Of a stretch of DNA of 64,000 nucleotides, positions 32,361 through 40,470 are shown one piece after another (position 1 is the first letter of the stretch; each line of letters opens with the position of its first letter). The notes under the pieces were generated by a model. It searched no databases. It was not told the DNA's origin and saw only the letters and a list, made by a program, of their open reading frames with translations. The DNA lies in the NCBI RefSeq assembly GCF_018623055.1, contig NZ_CP076019.1:620001-684000 (forward strand), in the 5' to 3' direction. The translations under genes were made by a program, and so were the position numbers. This DNA is from Halorubrum sp. 2020YC2. GTDB lineage: Archaea > Halobacteriota > Halobacteria > Halobacteriales > Haloferacaceae.

Positions 32361-32513
32361 ATGGACGCCGTCTCTCGGAACGAACGGTATCACCTCGTCT
32401 GCCGCGAGTGCTCGGTCGAACACCTGTGCGACGCGCCGGACGACGCCGACGCGCTCCGGCGCGAGCACGTCGACGAGACCGGGCACCGCGTCGCCGTCGA
32501 TCGGGTGGAGTGA
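32361..32513 (+). CDS. Small zinc-finger-like protein (50 aa)
   Basis: 50 aa. LVCRECSVEHLCDAP gives a CxxC pair (C14, C17) plus H21/C23, and DALRREHVDETGHRVAVDRV gives H36 and H42, a pattern of a small C2H2-like or mixed zinc-binding module. Such zinc-finger micro-proteins are common in haloarchaea. A TATA-like CTATACGG stands about 27 nt upstream of the ATG, supporting a leaderless start. No partner gene; the next gene is convergent. Confidence 0.65.
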   Translation: MDAVSRNERYHLVCRECSVEHLCDAPDDADALRREHVDETGHRVAVDRVE

Positions 32514-32585
32514 CGATCGGCCCGGGCGACGACGCCGGCGAGTCGCCCCGCGTTCAGCCGACGGTGCGGTCGGCCGACGCTGCGT

Positions 32586-33761
32586 TCAGACCACGTTCGA
32601 GTCGATGTCCCGCGGGAAGTTGGTGAGCTGTTCCGTTCCCGACTCGGTGATAGCGACCGTGTCGGAGTGGCGGTACCCGTACTCGTCGGTGTAGAGTCCG
32701 GGTTCGATCGTGTACACGTGCCCGGGCGCCATCACGGCGTCGTCGCCGTCGTAGCGCTCGCCCCAGCCGCGGTCGATGTACGGCGGCTCGTGGCCGCCCA
32801 GCCCGATGTTGTGGCCGACGTGGTGTTGCGCGAGGTCCGTCACGCCCTGCTCTTCGAAGTACTCCCAGACGACGCGGTCGACCTCCGCGACCGGCACGCC
32901 CGGCCCTAACGCGTCGATCGCGAGCGTCTGCGCCTCCAGCATTAGCCCGAAGTAGTGCTCCTGCTCGTCGGAGTAGTCCCCGACGAACATCGTCCGCTCC
33001 AACTCGGAGCGGTAGCCGTCGACGTTCGCGGTCGCGCCGGTGACCAGCACGTCGCCCTCGGAGAGCCGCTCGTTCGGGGTGTGCCCGTGCGGGAGCGCGG
33101 TCTCCTCGCCGGAGATGTAGCCGGCGTGGACCGGCCCGTCGCCGCGGACGCGGACGCTGTAGGCGTCCCCGAGCGTGTCGAGCATGGCGCGAGACGCCTC
33201 GGTCGACGCCCGCTGCGAGACGGTCGCCGGGTGCGCGCCCGGCTCGGAGAAGTCCGCGAGGTAGCGGTGCCCGAGGTTCGCCCACTTCGCGGACTCGCGG
33301 ATCAGGTCGACCTCCGCGTCGGACTTCGCCCAGCGCATCCGGTCGACCCACGACTGCGTCTCGACGTCGAGCGACTCGGAGAACGCGGGCCCCTCGTACC
33401 CCATCACGCCCGGCGGCCCGTCGGCGTCGGCGGCGATCGCGTCGGCGCCGAGACCGTCGAGCATCTCGACCGCCACCGAGACCGGCTCGCCGCCGGGGTA
33501 GTCGAAGTAGTCGTTGACGGCGTCGATCCGCGGGTTGGGGGAGACGCGCTCGACCTCCAGGCGGGGGACGGTGATCTCGACGCGGTCGTCTGTGACCGCG
33601 AGGACGACCGGGCGCTCCGTCTGGATGTGATGGAACCCGGTGAGGTACTCGATAGACGTCGCGCCGACCCACGTCGCGGCGTCGGCGTCGGTCGCTGCGA
33701 GCCGGTCTCGGACCGCGGCGAGCCGGTCCGCGAAGGCCGACTCGGGGAGTCGCGTGGCCAT
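32586..33761 (-). CDS. M24-family Xaa-Pro peptidase
   Basis: 391 aa. N-terminal creatinase-type domain (about 1-150; VGATSIEYLTGFHHIQTERP) and C-terminal pita-bread domain with metal ligands visible in ATANVDGYRSELERTMFVGD (Asp, plus a second position occupied differently from the classic DxG...D), QHHVGHNIGLGGHEPPY (His), VYTIEPGLYTDEYG (Glu) and YRHSDTVAITESG (the expected final Glu region). It removes N-terminal residues before proline. Because the first metal site reads ATANVDGYRSELERT, full metal coordination should be checked. Monocistronic, starts at 33761. Confidence 0.82.
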   Translation of the reverse strand: MATRLPESAFADRLAAVRDRLAATDADAATWVGATSIEYLTGFHHIQTERPVVLAVTDDRVEITVPRLEVERVSPNPRIDAVNDYFDYPGGEPVSVAVEMLDGLGADAIAADADGPPGVMGYEGPAFSESLDVETQSWVDRMRWAKSDAEVDLIRESAKWANLGHRYLADFSEPGAHPATVSQRASTEASRAMLDTLGDAYSVRVRGDGPVHAGYISGEETALPHGHTPNERLSEGDVLVTGATANVDGYRSELERTMFVGDYSDEQEHYFGLMLEAQTLAIDALGPGVPVAEVDRVVWEYFEEQGVTDLAQHHVGHNIGLGGHEPPYIDRGWGERYDGDDAVMAPGHVYTIEPGLYTDEYGYRHSDTVAITESGTEQLTNFPRDIDSNVV

Positions 33762-33835
33762 ACCTCACGATGAACGAAGACGCCGATAAACGGTCGGGTA
33801 GCGGAACGCCGCGGCCGGCTTCCGTCGGTGCCGAG

Positions 33836-34447
33836 TCAGTCCTCTCGGCGGGCGAACGCGAGGTTGCCGGAGACGTTCTTGATGTACGCCGTCACGGTCT
33901 CGCCCTCCTGTGCGCCGGGGACGAAGATGGTGTACTCGCCGCGCTCGGCCACCCCGTCGCCCTTGCGGCCGGTGCCGACGATCTCGAGTTCGTACGTGTT
34001 GCCCGACTCGACGGCGTCCTCCTGCCGCTGGGTGTTCGAGGTGTTCTGCTTGGCGACGGGCCGGAACGCCCCGCAGGCCTCACAGCGGAGCATCGGCGTC
34101 CGGTTTTCGGTCTCCAGCCGCGTGTCGGGGAGCCCGCACTCGGAGCAGGTGACGAACGACTCGATGTACGAGTCGATCGCGGCCTGGAAGTCGCGCTCGC
34201 GGAAGTTCCCGCTGTATCGTGCGCGGCCGTCCTCGTACTGGCCGGCCGTCCCGAGCTCCTGTTGGATCTTCGAGTGGACGTGTTCGGGGTCGCGGCTTAG
34301 GGCGTCCGCGATCCCCGAGAGGTTGGTCAGCCGGGTGAACGCCCCGTCTTTCTGCCATTCCGGGTCCGGAACCGACAAGCGTTCGTCGGAGCCGCCGAGG
34401 TCCGGCACCTCCTCCATCGCGCGGTCGAGGCTCGATTCGTAATCCAT
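33836..34447 (-). CDS. Translation initiation factor aIF2 subunit beta with TRAM domain
   Basis: 203 aa. N-terminal helix and core (EWQKDGAFTRLTNLSGIADA, HVHSKIQQELGTAGQYEDGR, SGNFRERDFQAAIDSYIESF), then zinc ribbon FVTCSECGLPDTRLETENRT with RCEACGAFRP, then a TRAM domain (residues about 145-203: NTYELEIVGTGRKGDGVAER, GEYTIFVPGAQEGETVTAYI). The TRAM fusion is a haloarchaeal trait. aIF2 brings initiator tRNA-Met to the ribosome, and the tRNA-Met gene lies 235 bp upstream in the same orientation. Confidence 0.9.
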   Translation of the reverse strand: MDYESSLDRAMEEVPDLGGSDERLSVPDPEWQKDGAFTRLTNLSGIADALSRDPEHVHSKIQQELGTAGQYEDGRARYSGNFRERDFQAAIDSYIESFVTCSECGLPDTRLETENRTPMLRCEACGAFRPVAKQNTSNTQRQEDAVESGNTYELEIVGTGRKGDGVAERGEYTIFVPGAQEGETVTAYIKNVSGNLAFARRED

Positions 34448-34548
34448 ACGGGAGGAAACGACAGCGCGACGGAAATCGCTTCCGGGTTCGGTGGCGACGA
34501 CTCCGGAAGACAGAGGCGAGGCTAGGAGGGTAGCAGTCGGCCAGAAGG

Positions 34549-34570
34549 AGCGGGAGGTAGATCTGAACCA
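34549..34570 (-). repeat. Duplicate of the tRNA-Met 3' end (possible attachment-site scar)
   Basis: 20 of 22 bases equal the 3' terminal part of the tRNA-Met gene (34683-34704): acceptor 3' strand and most of the T-arm. The rest of a tRNA is missing. It lies 112 bp beyond the tRNA's 3' end, the arrangement left by integrases that use the 3' end of a tRNA gene. Between them I see no gene, only a GC-rich inverted-repeat stretch. Confidence 0.5.
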
Positions 34571-34682
34571 CGGTCACTCCGCGCCGCTTCGTTTCCTGGT
34601 TCAAACCTCTCCCGGGGCTATCTCGCCGACGACGGCGCTCACGCCTCGCTGCGCTCGGCGTTTAGCGTCGTCGACAACAGAT

Positions 34683-34756
34683 AGCGGGAGGTAGATTTGA
34701 ACTACCGATCTCCGGGTTATGAGCCCGGCGGAATCTCCTGGCTATCCCATCCCGCT
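34683..34756 (-). tRNA. Initiator tRNA-Met (CAU)
   Basis: The reverse complement folds into a full cloverleaf: acceptor AGCGGGA/TCCCGCT, D-arm GGATAGCCAGGAGATTCC, anticodon arm CCGGGCTCATAACCCGG and T-arm GGTAGTTCAAATCTACC. The A1:U72 first pair and the GGG/CCC pairs next to the CAU loop mark it as the initiator type. 74 nt without encoded CCA and no intron. The same orientation as the aIF2-beta gene. Confidence 0.93.
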
Positions 34757-34937
34757 ATCGTAGCAAAACCGCGTGCGACTGTTAAGGGTTCTGATCCCGC
34801 CGCCCGTGTGCGATTCGTCCACGCGTTCACCGCGGTCGCCTCTCCCGCGACGGCACCCGGTCAGTCCGCCCTCCCCGTCCGCGTCGGTCGACCCGGCAGC
34901 CGGCCGTATCGGCCGCGGCGGGCGACCGCACGGGCGG

Positions 34938-35177
34938 TCACTTCCGGCTCGCGTCTCCGTCGTCTCCCGACCGCGCCGCGATCGCTTTGATCCGCAGCCG
35001 CAGCGCGATGACCGCGACGGCGGCGAAGCCGACCGGCACGGCGACGTCGGCCGGATCGCCGGAGAGCGCCCGCTGCGCGGTGAGCCCCGCCATCAGCGCG
35101 AAGGCGAACGACAGCAGCCCCGCGATCGGAATCACGTACCCCTCGGAGAACGCCGACCCGCCGGACTCGTCGCTCAT
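34938..35177 (-). CDS. Small two-helix membrane protein
   Basis: 79 aa from ATG 35175-35177; the much longer frame upstream is a shadow of the acyl-CoA ligase gene. Hydrophobic parts VIPIAGLLSFAFALMAGLTA and VAVPVGFAAVAVIALRL with a basic C-terminus (RIKAIAARSGDDGDASRK). Not recognised. Divergent from the acyl-CoA ligase. Confidence 0.6.
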   Translation of the reverse strand: MSDESGGSAFSEGYVIPIAGLLSFAFALMAGLTAQRALSGDPADVAVPVGFAAVAVIALRLRIKAIAARSGDDGDASRK

Positions 35178-35273
35178 CTCCGATCCCTCTGCGACCGACC
35201 CTGAAAAGGGTCCCGCGCTCACCCCTCCCTTGCGTCGGCCGCAAACGATTTCACCCATCATCGATAGTGAAGG

Positions 35274-36893
35274 ATGATGCACAAGCCGCTGTTGACCACG
35301 GACTTTCTGGACCGGGCGCGACGCCACTACGCCGACGAGGAGGCCGTTCTCGCGGTCGACGGGACGCGATACACGTACGCGGAACTGGGCGAGCGCGCCG
35401 ACCGCTTCTCCGCGGCGCTTCAGGCGCGCGGGATAGAGAAGGGCGACCGGGTCGCGGTGTTGGACCCGAACACGCACTACCACCTGGAGGCCGCCTACGG
35501 CGCGATGCAGGTCGGCGCTATCCACGCGCCGCTGAACTACCGGCTCACGCCCGACGACTTCTCGTACATGCTCTCGGACGCCGGCGTCGACGCCATCTAC
35601 GCCGACGCCGAGTACGCCGCGAACGTCGAGGCGGTCCGCGACGAGGTCCCCACCGAGACGTTCCTCACGAACGACGCGGACGCGGTCGAGGGCGACTGGG
35701 AGTCGTTCGACGACGCGCTCGACGACGCCGACCCCGACGCCTACGAGCGACCGGAGATGGACGAAGACGAGGTGATCACGATCAACTACACCTCGGGGAC
35801 CACCGGCGACCCGAAGGGGGTCTGCCGGACCCATCGCGCCGAGACGCTCCACGCGTACCTCATCTCCATCCATCAGGAGATCACCGACGACGACGTGTAC
35901 CTCTGGACGCTGCCGATGTTCCACGTCAACGGGTGGGGACACATCTACGCGATCACGGGGGCGGGCGCCCGGCACGTCTGTACCCGCGGGGTCGACGTCG
36001 CGGAGACGTTCGACCGGATCCGCGGCGAGGACGTGTCGTACTTCTGTGCGGCGCCGACCGTCCTCAACATGCTCGGTGACCACTACGCCGAGCACGGCGG
36101 GGAGACGACCGGCGACAACGACGTGCGCGTCGCCACCGCGGGCGCGGCGCCGCCGGAGGCGACGATCCGCACCGTCGAGGAGGAGTTCGGCTGGGACCTC
36201 AAACACGTGTACGGCGCGACCGAGACCGGACCGCTGATCACCACCTCGGACGCGAAGCGCCACTTCGACGAGGGGGCCGACGACCGGTTCGCGGTGAAGA
36301 AGACGCAGGGGATCGGCTACCTCGGGACCGACGTGCGCGTCGTCGACGAGAACGGCGAGGACGTGGCCGCCGACGGCGAGACGATAGGCGAGATCGTCGT
36401 CCGCGGCAACCAGGTGATGGACCGCTACTGGAACAAGCCCGAGGCCACCGAGGAGGCGTTCTCGGAGCGGCTGGAGGGGTACTACCACATGGGCGACCTG
36501 GCGGTCGTCGACGAGGACGGCTTCGTCTCGATCCAAGACCGCAAAAAGGACATCATCATCTCCGGCGGGGAGAACATCTCCTCGATCGAACTGGAGGACA
36601 CCCTCTTCGAGCACGACGCCGTCTCCGACGTCGCCGTCATCCCCGCGCCCGACGAGCGGTGGGGCGAGACGCCCAAGGCGTTCGTCGTCCCCGAGAGCGG
36701 GGACCCGGAGGACGCGGGCGCGACGCCCGAGGAGCTCAAGGCGTTCGTCCGCGAGCGCGTGGCCGACTACAAGACGCCCGGCGAGGTGGAGTTCGTCGCG
36801 GAGCTCCCCACCACCGCGACCGGGAAGATACAGAAGTACGAACTGCGCGAACGCGAGTGGGACGAGGAAGACCGAATGGTCGGTGAGGGGTAG
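35274..36893 (+). CDS. Acyl-CoA synthetase (AMP-forming)
   Basis: 539 aa; starts ATGATG, so either codon may be used. ANL-superfamily motifs: P-loop INYTSGTTGDPKGVCRTHRA, A4-like LPMFHVNGWGHIYAI, VATAGAAPPEATIRTVEEEF, VYGATETGPLITTSD, hinge GDLAVVDEDGFVSIQDRKKD with IIISGGENISSIELE, and the catalytic Lys in LPTTATGKIQKYELRERE. Activates a fatty or aromatic carboxylate as the CoA thioester. Substrate range cannot be read from the sequence. Its own promoter region, no operon. Confidence 0.87.
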   Translation: MMHKPLLTTDFLDRARRHYADEEAVLAVDGTRYTYAELGERADRFSAALQARGIEKGDRVAVLDPNTHYHLEAAYGAMQVGAIHAPLNYRLTPDDFSYMLSDAGVDAIYADAEYAANVEAVRDEVPTETFLTNDADAVEGDWESFDDALDDADPDAYERPEMDEDEVITINYTSGTTGDPKGVCRTHRAETLHAYLISIHQEITDDDVYLWTLPMFHVNGWGHIYAITGAGARHVCTRGVDVAETFDRIRGEDVSYFCAAPTVLNMLGDHYAEHGGETTGDNDVRVATAGAAPPEATIRTVEEEFGWDLKHVYGATETGPLITTSDAKRHFDEGADDRFAVKKTQGIGYLGTDVRVVDENGEDVAADGETIGEIVVRGNQVMDRYWNKPEATEEAFSERLEGYYHMGDLAVVDEDGFVSIQDRKKDIIISGGENISSIELEDTLFEHDAVSDVAVIPAPDERWGETPKAFVVPESGDPEDAGATPEELKAFVRERVADYKTPGEVEFVAELPTTATGKIQKYELREREWDEEDRMVGEG

Positions 36894-36935
36894 GCAGTAC
36901 CGGTCCGCTCGGCCTTCCGGCGAGGAAACGCCCGC

Positions 36936-37352
36936 TCAGTTCTCGTTGCCGCCGTTCTCGTCGTCGGCCGGCGCCGCCACGTCGGCAGGGCCGTCCGCCG
37001 CTGTCGCGTCGTCCGTGCCGGGATCGTCCGCCTCGACGCCTTCCCCGTCTGCGCCGGGATCGCTCAGGCGGTCGGTGTCGATGCTCACGCCCGGCGGGGT
37101 CACCACGAGGAAGCCGCGGAAGTGCATCAGCTCGCCGTCCATCTCCTTCACGTCGCGCGCGAAGCCGGCGGCAAGCTCGTTGAGGTCGCCCTCGATCGAC
37201 AGCACCAGCGTGTTCCCGTAGTCGACGCTGCGGACCCACTCCTCCGGGTCGGTCGTGCCGTCCAAGACGCCGAGGACGACGTCGCCCGCCGCCGCGAACG
37301 CCTCGTCCATCTTCGCCTCGGCGTCCCGCAGGTCGAGGTCCCAGTCGCTCAT
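36936..37352 (-). CDS. Conserved haloarchaeal protein (DUF5779-like)
   Basis: 138 aa from ATG 37350-37352. The N-terminal about 95 residues form an alpha/beta domain (WDLDLRDAEAKMDEAFAAAG, DVVLGVLDGTTDPEEWVRSV, GNTLVLSIEGDLNELAAGFA, ELMHFRGFLVVTPPGVSIDT), recalled as DUF5779. The rest is an Asp/Ala/Pro-rich tail ending DDENGGNEN. Function unknown. Convergent with the acyl-CoA ligase. Confidence 0.65.
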   Translation of the reverse strand: MSDWDLDLRDAEAKMDEAFAAAGDVVLGVLDGTTDPEEWVRSVDYGNTLVLSIEGDLNELAAGFARDVKEMDGELMHFRGFLVVTPPGVSIDTDRLSDPGADGEGVEADDPGTDDATAADGPADVAAPADDENGGNEN

Positions 37353-37464
37353 ACGTGGGGGTCGACAGGCGGCGGCAAAAGCGTTCGGGAGCGGGACCGC
37401 TCCCCGTTTCCGGCCCCCGACGGGTCGCGGAGTCGTTAAGTGCGCGCCGGCCCCAGCGAGCGGT

Positions 37465-38133
37465 ATGGAACGCACGCGGCGGTCCCTGCTCGCGGGCGCG
37501 GCGTCGGTCGGCGTCGTCGGCGCGGCGGGGTGTCTCGGCGGCGGAAACGGCGGGAGCGGCGGACTGAGCTTCGACGCCGGGGCGTACGACTGTGACCTGA
37601 CGGAGCCGAGCGATCCGGACCTCGACTATCGACCGACCCTCGGGAATCCCGACGCCGACGTGACGGTTCGGGCGTTCGAGGACTTCACCTGTGGCCACTG
37701 TGCGACGTACAAGCTCGAACACTTCCCGACGATCCGCGAAGACTACATCGAGCCCGGCGACGTCCACTACGAGCACTGGGACTTCCCGCTCCCCGTCGAC
37801 GAGCAGTGGGCGGTCCCGATCGCCAGCGCGGCCCGCGGCGTGGGGGACCGCCACGGCGACGAGGCGTTCTTCGAGTTCGCCTCGGCCGCCTACGAGTCGC
37901 AGGGCGTCTACGGCGACGGCAGCAGCGTAGACACCATGCCGGGCGGCGCCGACCCCTGCGCGGTCCTCTCCGACGCGGAGTTCACCGCGTACGAGGAGGC
38001 GAGTCAGAGCGACAAGTCGGAGGGGGAGTCGATGGGCGTTTCCGGAACGCCGGCGATCTTCGTGAACGGAAGCCCGGTCGAGGGCGGATACGCCGCCGAG
38101 TCGATCGCCGCGGCGATCGACGCCGAGCTCTGA
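37465..38133 (+). CDS. DsbA-like thioredoxin-fold lipoprotein (Tat-exported)
   Basis: 222 aa. Twin-arginine lipoprotein signal: MERTRRSLLAGAASVGVVGA with lipobox AAGC at about residues 20-23. After a Gly-rich linker comes a thioredoxin fold with CxxC in EDFTCGHCATYKLEHF, helix insert (VPIASAARGVGDRHGDEAFF) and the cis-Pro region GVSGTPAIFVNGSPVEGGYA. Probably anchored outside the cell, introducing or reshuffling disulfides in exported proteins. Single gene. Confidence 0.85.
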   Translation: MERTRRSLLAGAASVGVVGAAGCLGGGNGGSGGLSFDAGAYDCDLTEPSDPDLDYRPTLGNPDADVTVRAFEDFTCGHCATYKLEHFPTIREDYIEPGDVHYEHWDFPLPVDEQWAVPIASAARGVGDRHGDEAFFEFASAAYESQGVYGDGSSVDTMPGGADPCAVLSDAEFTAYEEASQSDKSEGESMGVSGTPAIFVNGSPVEGGYAAESIAAAIDAEL

Positions 38134-38237
38134 CGCGCGACGACATCGACCGAACCCGGGCGGCGCCCCGTCTCGGTCGCCGGACGCCGCTTCCCGGAGC
38201 GTCGATCTTTTGCCCGTTCGACCCGTTTTATAAGTAG

Positions 38238-39569
38238 ATGAGCGACGCCGACCCCACCGTCGAACCCGGTCCCTCCGGCGGCGGCGACGCCGCTGTCGAC
38301 GGCGACCCGTCCCTCGCGGCCGAGACCGACGCCGGTGACCGCCGTCGGCTCGGGGGCGTCGTCCTCGCGGTACTGATCTCGCAGGTCCTCCTCTACCCCG
38401 GCGTGCCCGACCTCGTCGTCGCGCTCGGCGCGCCGGCGGGCATCGACGCCGGCATGTGGTTCCTCGTCGCGGAGTTCGGCGCGTTCGTGACGTTCGCCGT
38501 CGTCTGGGGGGCGCTCTCGGACGCGCTCGGAACGCGGGTCCCCCTCGTCGTCGCCGGCGCGTTCGGCGGCGCCGCCTCCTACGTCGCGCTGGCGTCGCTG
38601 CCGGGGCTGGGTCTCGGATTCGAGGCCGCACTCCTCGTCAGGGTCGTCGGTGGCGCGCTCACCATCGGCGCGTTCTCGCTTTCGATCACCCTTCTGATGG
38701 ACCTCCGCGGCGGCAACGGCCGCAACATGGGGACCGCGGGGCTCGCGATCGGACTCGGCGCCGCGGTCGGCTCGGTCGTCGGCGGGTCGCTTGCCGACCT
38801 CGACGCGCTCTACCCGGTGTACGCCGGCGCGGCCGTGCTGGCCGCGGCGGGGCTGCTCGCGGCGACGGTCGACGACCGGGCGGCGCCGGTCTCGACGGGT
38901 GACGGAGGTGACGCGGAGGCGACCGACGACGTCGGGTTCCGCGACGTGCTCGCCCGCGCCCGGACGACGCCCGGCCTCCTCGTCCCCCTCGCGTTCGGCT
39001 TCGTCGACCGCCTCACCGCGGGATTCTTCGCCCTCGTCGGCGTCTACTACTTCCAAGACCCGGCGACGTTCGGGCTGTCGGCGGCCGGCGCGGGCGCGAC
39101 GCTCGCGCTCTTTTTCGTCCCGTTCGCGCTGCTCCAGTCTCCCCTCGGCGCGCTCTCGGACCGGATCGGTCGCTTCCTTCCCGTGGTGGCGGGGTCGCTC
39201 GCGTACGGCGTCGCCACGATCGGCGTCGGCGTCGCGCCGGCGTACCCGATCGCCGCGGGGCTGATGGTGCTGGTCGGCGTCTGCGGCGCGCTGATGGCGC
39301 CGGCGACGATGGCGCTCGTCACCGACCTCGTCGAGCCGGAGGCGCGCGGCGCGGCGATGGGCCTGTTCAACGTGTTCGGCTCGCTCGGCTTCCTTACGGG
39401 CTTTCTCATCGGCGGAAGCGCCACGGGCGCGTTCGGCTACACGCCCGCGTTCCTCGCGGTCGGCGGGCTGGAGCTGGCGATCGCGATCGCGCTGCTGCCG
39501 GCGGTCCGGTCGATCTCCCCCGGCGCGGGAGTGATCAACCGGCTCGGCGCGGAGGGACGCGCGGAGTGA
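38238..39569 (+). CDS. MFS transporter
   Basis: 443 aa, about 12 membrane helices. First helix at about residue 37 (LGGVVLAVLISQVLLYPGVP), conserved loop 2-3 VWGALSDALGTRVPLVVAGA, a central acidic loop at about residues 215-230, loop 8-9 SPLGALSDRIGRFLPVVAGS, and FNVFGSLGFLTGFLIGGSAT. Drug or metabolite efflux is likely for this class, but the substrate is unknown. A TATA-like TTTTATAAG (38226-38234) sits only a few bases before the ATG, so the actual start of the mRNA or protein may differ from 38238. Confidence 0.8.
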   Translation: MSDADPTVEPGPSGGGDAAVDGDPSLAAETDAGDRRRLGGVVLAVLISQVLLYPGVPDLVVALGAPAGIDAGMWFLVAEFGAFVTFAVVWGALSDALGTRVPLVVAGAFGGAASYVALASLPGLGLGFEAALLVRVVGGALTIGAFSLSITLLMDLRGGNGRNMGTAGLAIGLGAAVGSVVGGSLADLDALYPVYAGAAVLAAAGLLAATVDDRAAPVSTGDGGDAEATDDVGFRDVLARARTTPGLLVPLAFGFVDRLTAGFFALVGVYYFQDPATFGLSAAGAGATLALFFVPFALLQSPLGALSDRIGRFLPVVAGSLAYGVATIGVGVAPAYPIAAGLMVLVGVCGALMAPATMALVTDLVEPEARGAAMGLFNVFGSLGFLTGFLIGGSATGAFGYTPAFLAVGGLELAIAIALLPAVRSISPGAGVINRLGAEGRAE

Positions 39570-39670
39570 CGGGTCGGGAGGGGCGAACGAGGGCGGCGAG
39601 GGGACCGTCTCACCCCTCGGTCCCGAGGCGAGTCCTTTTAACCGGCGCGTCACCTCCGTTTCCGTAACCG

Positions 39671-40444
39671 ATGGACCTCCTCGTCGTCGGCGCCGGTGAG
39701 ATCGGGCGCTGGGTCGCTGACACCGTCTCGGTCGACGCCGCGCCGGTCGACGCGAGCGTCGCGTTCGTCGACCGCGACCCGGCCGTCGCGGCCGACGCCG
39801 CGGCGGACCGCGACGCGCGGACGGTTGACGCCGACGGCGACACCACTCACGACGCGGTCTGCCTCGCGGTGCCGATGTCGGCGGTGCCCGCGGCGGTCGA
39901 GGCGTACGCGCCCCGGGCGGAGCGGGCGATAGTCGACGTCTCGGGCGAGATGACCGACGCGGTCGCCGCGATGCGCGAGCACGCCTCCGACCTCGAACGG
40001 GCGAGCTACCACCCGCTCTTCGCGCCGCCGCGCGTCCCGGGCAACGTCGCGGTCGTCGTCGACGAGGGCGGCCCGCTGGTCGACTCCCTCTCGGCCGCGG
40101 TCGAGGCCGGCGGCAACGACGTGTTCGAGACGACCGCCGAGGAGCACGACGAGGCGATGGAGACCGTTCAGGCGGGCGCCCACGCCGCGGTGCTCGCGTG
40201 GCGGCTCGCCGCCGGGCCGGTCCGCGAGGAGTTCCACACGCCCGTCTCGGCCGCGCTCGACGAGGTCGCGGACACCGTCACCGAGGGGTCGCCCGCGGTG
40301 TACGCCGAGATACAGCGCGCCTTCGACGGGGCCGAGGACGTGGCCGACGCCGCGGCGGCGATCGCGGACGCGGACGACGAGGCGTTCGCCGCCCTCTACG
40401 AGCGCGCCCGCGGCGACCGCGAGGGGCGGGAGCGGCTGGAGTGA
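39671..40444 (+). CDS. tyrA: Prephenate dehydrogenase
   Basis: 257 aa. N-terminal Rossmann motif MDLLVVGAGEIGRWVADTV, then DAVCLAVPMSAVPAAVEAYA, VDVSGEMTDAVAAMREHAS, and SYHPLFAPPRVPGNVAVV with the family's HPL/F-type active site. The helical C-terminal half starts with EEHDEAMETVQAGAHAAVLA. Converts prephenate to 4-hydroxyphenylpyruvate for tyrosine synthesis. CTTTTAACC about 30 nt upstream is a probable TATA box. The gene that follows starts 27 bp later. Confidence 0.82.
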   Translation: MDLLVVGAGEIGRWVADTVSVDAAPVDASVAFVDRDPAVAADAAADRDARTVDADGDTTHDAVCLAVPMSAVPAAVEAYAPRAERAIVDVSGEMTDAVAAMREHASDLERASYHPLFAPPRVPGNVAVVVDEGGPLVDSLSAAVEAGGNDVFETTAEEHDEAMETVQAGAHAAVLAWRLAAGPVREEFHTPVSAALDEVADTVTEGSPAVYAEIQRAFDGAEDVADAAAAIADADDEAFAALYERARGDREGRERLE

Positions 40445-40470
40445 GACGACGCGAGGCAGACGAAAATCCA

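Noticed and set aside
33770-34300. 176-aa plus-strand frame antisense to the aIF2-beta gene
   Set aside because: Shadow of a strongly conserved essential gene on the minus strand.
34545-34625. Second complete tRNA gene next to tRNA-Met
   Set aside because: Only the acceptor 3' strand and T-arm are present; no D-arm or anticodon arm can be folded.
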